Source: an uncultured Collinsella sp. (GTDB taxonomy: Bacteria > Actinomycetota > Coriobacteriia > Coriobacteriales > Coriobacteriaceae). From it: 24,908 bases of DNA. The DNA is taken from assembly GCA_934646865.1 (NCBI GenBank), contig CAKUEU010000025.1, positions 1-24,908 of the forward strand, read 5' to 3'. A program made the translations under genes and the position numbers. This document shows positions 14,962-20,808 of the stretch, piece by piece. The notes beneath the pieces were generated by a model that did not search any database, was not told the DNA's origin, and saw only the letters and a program-made list of their open reading frames with translations. Position 1 is the first letter of the stretch. Every line of letters begins with the position of its first letter.

Positions 14962-15597
14962 ATGACTGCACGCCTCATTGTTATGGATATCGACTCCACC
15001 CTCATCAACCAGGAGGTTATCGACCTGTTGGGCGAGGAAGCCGGCGTGGGCGAGCAGGTGGCGCAGATAACCGAGCGCGCCATGCGCGGCGAGCTCGACT
15101 TTAAGCAGGCACTCGAGGAGCGCGTGGGGCTGCTTGCCGGTCTGGACGAGAGCGTTTTCGAGCGCACCTTTGAGCGCGTGACGTTTACCCCCGGCGCGCT
15201 GGAGCTCGTGCGCTCGGCCCACAGCAAGGGTTGGAAGGTCGGCGTGGTGAGCGGCGGTTTCCACGAGGTCGCCGACAAGATCGTAGCCGCCGCGGGCATT
15301 GACTTTTGCCTAGCCAACCGCCTGGAGGTCGCGGACGGCAAGCTCACCGGCAAACTGGCGGCCGACATTGTGACCAAGGAGTCCAAGCTCATCCAGCTGC
15401 TGGATTGGGCTGTTGAGTGCGGTGTCGATATGGCCCACACCGTCGCGATCGGCGACGGGGCAAACGACATCCCCATGATTCAGGCCGCAGGCACCGGCAT
15501 CGCGTTTTGCGCCAAGCCCAAGACGCGCGAGGCGGCCCCGTTTGCCATCGATGAGCGCAACCTGATGCTCGCCATGGACATCATCCTGCGCGACTAG
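14962..15597 (+). CDS. serB: Phosphoserine phosphatase
   Basis: 211 residues from the ATG at 14962, which follows GGAAAGG; the frame is open to 14917, but the added residues do not fit the family. HAD-superfamily motifs are complete: motif I MDIDSTLINQEVID (nucleophile Asp9 and acid Asp11), motif II VVSGGFHEVADKI, a Lys in motif III (VTKESKL), motif IV IGDGANDIPMIQAAGTGIAF. It removes phosphate from L-phosphoserine in the last step of serine synthesis. It lacks the N-terminal ACT domain of longer SerB proteins, as is usual for the short form. It is divergent from aspS and followed by the larB regulatory region. Confidence 0.95.
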   Translation: MTARLIVMDIDSTLINQEVIDLLGEEAGVGEQVAQITERAMRGELDFKQALEERVGLLAGLDESVFERTFERVTFTPGALELVRSAHSKGWKVGVVSGGFHEVADKIVAAAGIDFCLANRLEVADGKLTGKLAADIVTKESKLIQLLDWAVECGVDMAHTVAIGDGANDIPMIQAAGTGIAFCAKPKTREAAPFAIDERNLMLAMDIILRD

Positions 15598-15638
15598 CCA
15601 GTCCGCCTCATTACTTCATCTAATCTGACATATTAGAT

Positions 15639-15690
15639 TTCCGAACAATTTTGCTCTAATGTTCGGAAAGAACCCTTCGCGTGCTAAACT
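15639..15690 (+). promoter_or_regulatory. larB promoter with an inverted-repeat operator
   Basis: -35 TTCGGA (15662-15667), 17-nt spacer, extended -10 TGCTAAACT (-10 at 15685-15690). The inverted repeat TTCCGAACA-N12-TGTTCGGAA (15639-15647, 15660-15668) has its right arm exactly on the -35. A second small inverted repeat, ATCTAAT/ATTAGAT (15618-15624, 15632-15638), abuts it upstream. The placement suggests repression or control of larBC; the TetR protein encoded two genes downstream is a candidate (inference). Confidence 0.55.
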
Positions 15691-15713
15691 TTTAAACGTC
15701 GAAGGGAATTTAT

Positions 15714-16496
15714 ATGGACAAACGCGATCTTGAGCAATTGCTAAGTAACGTGGCAGACGGAAGCGTTGCACCGGCCGATGCCCTCACGCGCATCCAAACG
15801 GCGCCGACCGCCGACCTGGGCTTTGCACAGCTCGATCTTTCGCGCGGGGTGCGTCAGGGAGCTGGCGAGGTTGTCTACGGCGCCGGTAAAACCGCCGAGC
15901 AGATTGCCGCCATTATCGAAGCGCTGCGCAACGCAGGCCAGAAGCACGTCCTGGTCACGCGTCTCGATGCCGGCAAGGCAGCGCGCACCGCTGAGCTTCT
16001 TGATGACAATATCGACCTGGGATATGTCCCGGACGCCCAGCTCGCCCTCGTGGGTGGCATGCCCTCCCCCACCGGCAACGGACGCATCGTCGTCGCTTGC
16101 GCCGGCACGAGCGACCTGCCCGTCGCCGAAGAGGCCGCACTGACAGCCGAATTCTATGGCAACGAGGTCGACCGCCTTTACGACGTGGGCGTCGCCGGCC
16201 TGCACCGCCTGCTCGCTCATGCCGAGGAACTTGCCCAGGCACAGGTGGTCATCGCCATCGCCGGCATGGAGGGTGCCCTGGCAAGCGTCATCGGCGGCCT
16301 GGTGAGCTGCCCGGTCATCGCCGTCCCCACGAGCGTGGGCTACGGCGCGAGCTTTGGCGGCGTGGCCGCACTGCTCGCCATGCTCAACTCCTGCGCCAGC
16401 GGCGTTTCGGTCGTCAATATCGACAACGGCTTCGGCGCTGCCTACCAGGCAAGTCTTATCAATCATCTGAGCGCCGGCACGCCCCGCGCCCGCTAA
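15714..16496 (+). CDS. larB: Pyridinium-3,5-biscarboxylic acid mononucleotide synthase
   Basis: 260 residues, the usual LarB size. The N-terminal helical part (LEQLLSNVADGSVAPADALT) is followed by a PurE-like Rossmann domain with VVACAGTSDLPVAEEAALTA, YDVGVAGLHRLL, VVIAIAGMEGALASVIGGLV, VPTSVGYGASFGG. LarB carboxylates and hydrolyses nicotinic acid adenine dinucleotide, the first step in making the nickel-pincer (NPN) cofactor of lactate racemase. The start at 15714 has GAAGGGAA upstream. It is followed 10 nt later by larC, so the two are co-transcribed with tetR. The sulfur-inserting enzyme LarE, also needed, is not in the window. Confidence 0.95.
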   Translation: MDKRDLEQLLSNVADGSVAPADALTRIQTAPTADLGFAQLDLSRGVRQGAGEVVYGAGKTAEQIAAIIEALRNAGQKHVLVTRLDAGKAARTAELLDDNIDLGYVPDAQLALVGGMPSPTGNGRIVVACAGTSDLPVAEEAALTAEFYGNEVDRLYDVGVAGLHRLLAHAEELAQAQVVIAIAGMEGALASVIGGLVSCPVIAVPTSVGYGASFGGVAALLAMLNSCASGVSVVNIDNGFGAAYQASLINHLSAGTPRAR

Positions 16497-16506
16497 GGAG
16501 CATTTC

Positions 16507-17436
16507 ATGTCCAACCATCAGCACACGCTTATCATCGACGGCACCTCGGGCATCAGCGGCGACATGACCGTCGCGGCTCTGCTCGACCTGGGTGCCAGCG
16601 AGGAGCACCTGCGCGAGCAGCTCGCCACGCTTCCGGTCGAAGGCTTTGAGGTTGCCGTGACGCGCGTAAACAAGCACGGCATCGACGCCTGTGACTTTGA
16701 TGTTCAGCTGGCAGAGGAGCTCGAGAATCACGATCACGACATGGCCTGGCTCTACGGCAACGATGCGACCGCAGAGCACATGCACGAGCACGCTCATCAC
16801 CGCCATCACGACCATGGCGAGCACGAGCATCATCACGAGCATGAACATGCTCACTGCCACGAGCACATGCATGAGCACGCCCACGACCACAACGGCCACC
16901 ACCACGCCCATCATCACCGCTCCCTGGCCGACGTCACCGCCATCATCGATGGGTCGCAGCTGACCGATGGCGCTAAGCGCCGCGCCCTCGCTATCTTTAC
17001 TGCGCTCGCCGCCGCCGAGGCCAAGGCGCACGGCAAAACGCCCGAGACCGTCATGTTCCACGAGGTGGGCGCCGTCGACTCCATCGTCGACGTCTGCTCG
17101 GTCGCCATCTGCCTCGATGACCTGGGCATCGAGGATATTGTGGTCGAGTCGCTCTCCGAGGGCCACGGCACCATCCGCTGCGCCCACGGCCTTATGCCCA
17201 TCCCGGTGCCCGCCGTCGTCAACCTATGCCAGGCAGGCAATATCGCCCTCACGCCCGCACCGGTCGCCGGCGAACTCGTGACGCCCACGGGTGCCGCCAT
17301 CGTCGCCGCACTGCGCACGTCCGAGCACCTGCCAGCCCGTTATCGCATCGAAGCTGTAGGCTACGGCGCAGGCAAGCGCCCCTACGAGGGCTGCTCCGGC
17401 ACGCTCCGCTGCCTGCTCGTCCACATGGACGCGTAA
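16507..17436 (+). CDS. larC: LarC nickel-insertion protein, LarC1 portion only, His-rich
   Basis: 309 residues. The N-terminus IIDGTSGISGDMTVAALLDLG and later MFHEVGAVDSIVDV, SLSEGHGTIRCAHGLMPIPV and GELVTPTGAAIVAAL are the LarC family signatures. Residues 91-137 form a His-rich insert with 27 His in 47 positions, a plausible nickel store. LarC inserts Ni into the pincer cofactor using CTP. Full-length LarC proteins are about 400 residues or more; this one ends right after the GYGAGKRP segment, where the LarC2 (CTP-binding) half normally begins. In Lactiplantibacillus plantarum LarC2 is joined by a programmed frameshift. Here tetR begins 3 nt after the stop, and no LarC2-like sequence follows in any frame. 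So LarC2 must be elsewhere or absent. The start has AGGAGCATTTC upstream. Confidence 0.9.
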   Translation: MSNHQHTLIIDGTSGISGDMTVAALLDLGASEEHLREQLATLPVEGFEVAVTRVNKHGIDACDFDVQLAEELENHDHDMAWLYGNDATAEHMHEHAHHRHHDHGEHEHHHEHEHAHCHEHMHEHAHDHNGHHHAHHHRSLADVTAIIDGSQLTDGAKRRALAIFTALAAAEAKAHGKTPETVMFHEVGAVDSIVDVCSVAICLDDLGIEDIVVESLSEGHGTIRCAHGLMPIPVPAVVNLCQAGNIALTPAPVAGELVTPTGAAIVAALRTSEHLPARYRIEAVGYGAGKRPYEGCSGTLRCLLVHMDA

Positions 17437-17438
17437 GA

Positions 17439-17978
17439 ATGGATGCCCGAAAAACCAAAAGCCGCGCCGCCATCGTTGCGGCATTCTCCGGGCTCCTGCG
17501 CGAGGAAGACTACGGCAGGATCACCGTCGGCGACATCATCGCGCGTGCCAACGTGGGCCGCGCGACGTTCTACGGCCTTTTCAAGAGCAAAGACGACCTA
17601 CTCGCAGAGCTCGTAAGCGACATCTGCGCCCACGCCCTCGACGATGACGGCACGCCCCTCGACGACCCGCTCATACAAGTCGAGCACATCCTCAACAACC
17701 TCTGGGAGCGTCGCCAAGGCGTACGAGCCCTGGTAGCCGGCGCCGGCTCACGCGTCTTCGCCGACTGCTTGCGCAAGACCATCATGTCACGAGCAGCCGA
17801 AACCGTCCCCACCGAACCAAACGGCCCCGCCGCCACCATGGATCGCAGCTTTCTACTACACCACATAGCCTCAAGCTTCGTAGGAACAGTCCAATGGTGG
17901 GCCTGGCACAACTTCCAAGCCCCAAAAGAAGACGTAGCCAAAGACTACCTATCAGCCATCAAGCCCCTCTTCAACTAA
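17439..17978 (+). CDS. TetR/AcrR-family transcriptional regulator
   Basis: 179 residues. The N-terminal DNA-binding domain has the TetR helix-turn-helix (RITVGDIIARANVGRATFYG, about residues 27-46, then LFKSKDDLLAEL). A helical ligand or dimerisation domain follows, ending with several Trp (VGTVQWWAWHNFQ). Ligand unknown. The ATG lies 2 nt after the larC stop and has no clear ribosome site, so translation is probably coupled to larC. The longer open frame reaching back to 17226 overlaps larC and is not credible. Position suggests control of the lar genes, perhaps through the inverted repeat before larB. From about 17850 on, codons shift toward A-ending forms, unlike the C/G-ending genes around it. 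Confidence 0.9.
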   Translation: MDARKTKSRAAIVAAFSGLLREEDYGRITVGDIIARANVGRATFYGLFKSKDDLLAELVSDICAHALDDDGTPLDDPLIQVEHILNNLWERRQGVRALVAGAGSRVFADCLRKTIMSRAAETVPTEPNGPAATMDRSFLLHHIASSFVGTVQWWAWHNFQAPKEDVAKDYLSAIKPLFN

Positions 17979-17988
17979 GTAACCCCCT

Positions 17989-18051
17989 CATCCCAAAGCA
18001 CGGCCCATCCCAAGGCGCCATGCATCCCAAAGTGAGACACACACCCCAAAG
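17989..18051. repeat. Short tandem CATCCCAAAG repeats after tetR
   Basis: CATCCCAAAG at 17989-17998, CATCCCAAGG at 18006-18015, CATCCCAAAG at 18023-18032 and a degenerate ACCCCAAAG at 18043-18051, with 17-20 nt periodicity. No ORF or terminator is seen in 17979-18138; the stretch is otherwise C- and A-rich. Confidence 0.5.
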
Positions 18052-18138
18052 CCCCAACCAGCAAAGCGCCCACCACATCCAAATTCAGATATATATGTTG
18101 GGTTGCCTACTCGAGAGCAACAAAGACCCCGCAGCTGG

Positions 18139-18253
18139 CCGCATGGGGTAACTTCCCAGCGCATTCCGCAGGACGAAAGAACCCCCGCCGCACGAAGTGC
18201 GCAGCGGGGGTTCTTTCATGTCCGAGGACGCGCTGGGAAGTTACCCCATGCGG
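18139..18253 (-). repeat. Structured palindromic element, copy 1 (3' of larD)
   Basis: Long hairpin. The outer stem is a perfect 24 bp (18139-18162 with 18230-18253). Next is an interrupted segment with shared sequence (ATTCCGCAGGACG on the left, CATGTCCGAGGAC on the right), then a 14-bp stem (18175-18188 with 18204-18217), and a tip CGCAC-GAA-GTGCG (18189-18201). On the minus strand it starts 26 nt after the larD stop, preceded by GTTGTCCG. A second copy lies at 20658-20784. No U-tract follows. It may be a 3'-UTR RNA element, a processing or termination structure, or a mobile palindrome. Confidence 0.8.
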
Positions 18254-18279
18254 GCAGCGGACAACTATGTAGCCTCGGA

Positions 18280-19011
18280 CTAGAACATGCCCAAGAAACC
18301 ATGCACAAACAGCGCAGCCACGATAGCACCAACAAACGGAGCAATACCAGGAACAAGCAGGCCGTACTTCCAGTTGTTATCGGCCTTGTTCTTAATCGGC
18401 AGCACCTGATAGGCAAGACGAGGAGCAAGGTCACGAGCCTGGTTCATGGCGAAGCCGGTGATGCCGCCCATACCCATGCCAACGGCCCAAACGATCAGGC
18501 CAACGCAGATCGCGAGCATCAGGACATCCTCGCCAGCACGACTAGCGGCAGCGAGGATGGCGCTAATGAACACGAAGGTGCAGATAGCCTCGCAGAAGAA
18601 GTTGCGGGCGTAGTTGGTGCCCTCGGTAGTGGGGTTGGTCGAGAAGATGTTGCGCTGAGCGATGGGGTCGACGACGCCCTCGGAGGCCTTGAACTCATCG
18701 GCATACATAAACCAAGCGATCACGGCGCCCACAAAGCCGCCGAGCATATCAGCGAGCATGAAGGGAATGCAGTTGCCCCACGGCACCAGGCCGACGATGC
18801 ACTGGGCAAGCACCATGGCCGGGTTCATGCACACGGCGCCGCCAAAGACAAACAGGCAGACCGAGATGCCAAAAGACCAGGTGGTGATGGCAAACATGTG
18901 ACCGGAGCCCTGATACTTGGTGCCCTTGAGCACGGTATCGCAGTGTACGCCCACGCCAAAGACGATCATGAGGGCCGTCGCGCCGAATTCGCACAGGAGT
19001 TTGGTAAGCAT
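18280..19011 (-). CDS. larD: MIP-family channel, probable lactate/glycerol facilitator
   Basis: 243 residues with six hydrophobic segments, an aquaglyceroporin. The first pore motif is CMNPAMVLAQ (NPA at 63-65). The second is GFAMNQARDLAPR (NQA at 190-192) with the conserved Arg193 after it. In most family members the second motif is NPA, so Pro191 is replaced by Gln. It lies 49 nt after larA in the same direction; LarD lactate channels occur in lar operons, which favours lactic acid as a substrate, while glycerol or water remains possible. The ATG is preceded by AAGATAAGG. It is the last gene of larA-larD and is followed by palindromic element copy 1. Confidence 0.85.
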   Translation of the reverse strand: MLTKLLCEFGATALMIVFGVGVHCDTVLKGTKYQGSGHMFAITTWSFGISVCLFVFGGAVCMNPAMVLAQCIVGLVPWGNCIPFMLADMLGGFVGAVIAWFMYADEFKASEGVVDPIAQRNIFSTNPTTEGTNYARNFFCEAICTFVFISAILAAASRAGEDVLMLAICVGLIVWAVGMGMGGITGFAMNQARDLAPRLAYQVLPIKNKADNNWKYGLLVPGIAPFVGAIVAALFVHGFLGMF

Positions 19012-19060
19012 AAAACCTTATCTTTCTTGTCGGTTATAAACGATTCGTTTGAGTCGCGCA

Positions 19061-20362
19061 CTAGTGCTGCGCGACGACAACGCCCAGGCCATCGGGAATA
19101 ACGGCAACCTTGGCGTCTGCACCCTTCATTTCGAAGGCGAGCTTGAGCGCCTCCTCGAGGGTGTTGACCGGGGTCATGTGCATGTCCTTGATCATCTGGT
19201 GATCGCACAGGTCGGTGACCATGATCACAGGGTGATGTGCCAGAATGCGGGCGAAGATCTGGCTCGTCCACTGGTCGGGCAGGGTCTCGTCCTTGGGACG
19301 GTCGATGCAGGCGCGCTCGAACTCAGCCGGATCGTTGTCGGCGATGTTGTGGTAGAAGCCCTCGCCGCCGTGACCATCGGCGCAACCGGCGACGTCGATA
19401 ATCACGCCGCCCTCGGGAAGTGTGGCCTCGGCAGCGCACATACCCTTCACGGCCTGGTAGATGTTCTGGTCGAGCGGATAGCCGCCGTTGGTGCTGATGG
19501 CAATCTCGCACTCGACAGGCTCGACGCCGGCAAGGCTCTTCACGAATTCGCAGCCAGCCTCATGGGCCTTATGAATGTCGCCGGCAAAGGAGCCGATGAC
19601 CTCGTGCTTGCCGTTAAGCACCACGTTGAGTACGAAGGCGAGGTGAGCCATTTCGGCAGCAGCAAACATGTCCTCGCTCACGTGGTTGTGGCACAGGTTG
19701 CCGGCACGCGAATGAGAGTCGTTCACAAACTGACCGTTGTGGTTGTACATGATGGTCTTGTAGCTGGCGATACCGGGCAGCACGGACTTACGGCTGCCGG
19801 AGAAGCCGGCAAAGAAGTGCGGCTCAATAAAACCCTCGGCAAGCAGCAGATCGCAATCGGCAGCGATCTTGTTGATGATGCACTCACCGCCAGAAGGCAG
19901 GGTGCCGATCTTCTTCATCATGCTGTCGTCGGTAGCGACATGCATGACGATCTCCTCGTTGGCGACGATCTTCTCGCCATACTTGTCGACGAGTTCCTCA
20001 TGCGTCGAAGGACGGTGCATACCCGTAGCAACCAGAATACGAACGCGAGCCTCGGGCGCAGCAGTATGAATGTGATGCAGCAGAATAGGCATCGTCACGT
20101 GCGAAGGAACCGGACGCGTATGGTCAGAACTGATGATAACGATATCCTTCTTGCCAGCACAAAGCTCCTCGAGCGAAGACGAGCCATAAGGATTAGCCAG
20201 CGACTCTTCTACCAGCTCTTGCTGCGTTTTAGTAGTCTCAAACTCGTTTTGATGACCCTCCATCACACCTGCGAAGTTCTTGTCCTCAAGCTCCAGATGC
20301 AGCTTCTTGTGGTCAAACGGCAATTCACATTCAAACAACGACGAGCGCCCTCTTCCTTTCAT
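19061..20362 (-). CDS. larA: Lactate racemase, nickel-pincer enzyme
   Basis: 433 residues from ATG. Residues known in the L. plantarum enzyme are all present with a constant +8 shift: Asp80 and Arg83 in SSDHTRPVPSH, His116 in ATGMHRPSTHEE, His182 and the cofactor-binding Lys192 in EPHFFAGFSGSRKSVLPGIA, and the nickel-ligand His208 in NHNG. It interconverts D- and L-lactate in the cytoplasm using the NPN cofactor made by LarB, LarC and LarE. The ATG at 20362 has no ribosome site; an in-frame TTG at 20338 has GGAAGAGGG at good distance and matches the family N-terminus better, so the true protein may be 425 residues. It is the first gene of larA-larD, convergent with larBC-tetR. Confidence 0.95.
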   Translation of the reverse strand: MKGRGRSSLFECELPFDHKKLHLELEDKNFAGVMEGHQNEFETTKTQQELVEESLANPYGSSSLEELCAGKKDIVIISSDHTRPVPSHVTMPILLHHIHTAAPEARVRILVATGMHRPSTHEELVDKYGEKIVANEEIVMHVATDDSMMKKIGTLPSGGECIINKIAADCDLLLAEGFIEPHFFAGFSGSRKSVLPGIASYKTIMYNHNGQFVNDSHSRAGNLCHNHVSEDMFAAAEMAHLAFVLNVVLNGKHEVIGSFAGDIHKAHEAGCEFVKSLAGVEPVECEIAISTNGGYPLDQNIYQAVKGMCAAEATLPEGGVIIDVAGCADGHGGEGFYHNIADNDPAEFERACIDRPKDETLPDQWTSQIFARILAHHPVIMVTDLCDHQMIKDMHMTPVNTLEEALKLAFEMKGADAKVAVIPDGLGVVVAQH

Positions 20363-20500
20363 CTAACACACTAGATAAACCGTAGGAAGGATACGCCGCT
20401 CACCGATAACAACCAACCACCCACCAACCCATTAACAGAACGTTCACAATTGACAAGTACAAAAAGGTGGCCGCAGCCCCAAAAGGAACCACGACCGCCG

Positions 20501-20611
20501 TCCAAAACGCGCGAAGCGCCAAATGCATCTCAATCCCGACCGATAAGGCGCTAGGCGCGAAGCGCCGCACGCGCCGCCGGGACAGATCCCCATCCAAAAC
20601 GCGCGAAGCGC
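20501..20611. repeat. REP-like cluster of GAA-capped hairpins
   Basis: TCCAAAACGCGCGAAGCGC occurs at 20501-20519 and again at 20593-20611. A related GGCGC-GAA-GCGCC lies at 20554-20566. Each forms a 4-5 bp GC stem capped by GAA, the same cap as in the elements at 18139 and 20658. No credible gene lies in 20363-20808; the larA promoter should be in 20363-20450, but no clear -35/-10 pair was found. Confidence 0.6.
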
Positions 20612-20657
20612 GCCATTCTTCCCTCAGCCCGTAATCCGCAGAAGACCGGACATCGTA

Positions 20658-20784
20658 GGGGCCGCCGTATGTTTACTTTCCGGCGCATTCCGCAGGACGC
20701 AAGAAGCCCTCGCCGCACGAAGTGCGCAGCGAGGGCTTCTTGCATGTCCGAGGACGCGCCGGAAAGTAAACATACGGCGGCCCC
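20658..20784 (-). repeat. Structured palindromic element, copy 2 (3' of ppc)
   Basis: Same design as the copy at 18139: perfect 29-bp outer stem (20658-20686 with 20756-20784), the same ATTCCGCAGGACG and CATGTCCGAGGAC segments, a 15-bp inner stem (20699-20713 with 20729-20743) and the same CGCAC-GAA-GTGCG tip. The outer stem sequence is unrelated to copy 1 for most of its length, and the inner stem differs by paired changes. On the minus strand it starts 24 nt after the ppc stop codon, preceded by GTTGTCCG. Confidence 0.8.
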
Positions 20785-20808
20785 GGACAACGACTCCAGG
20801 GCTATCTA

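Noticed and set aside
13200..15104. 634-codon plus-strand frame opposite aspS running into serB
   Set aside because: AspS has complete class II motifs on the minus strand; the antisense product is low-complexity Gly/Leu/Asp-rich and has no ribosome site.
17437..17978. Frameshifted LarC2 continuation after larC
   Set aside because: I looked for LarC2-like sequence in all frames after the LarC stop; the only good frame encodes a TetR regulator.
20400..20790. Small minus-strand frames of 65 and 79 codons between larA and ppc
   Set aside because: They run through REP-like hairpins and the palindromic element; Arg/Ala-rich products with no motif and no convincing start.
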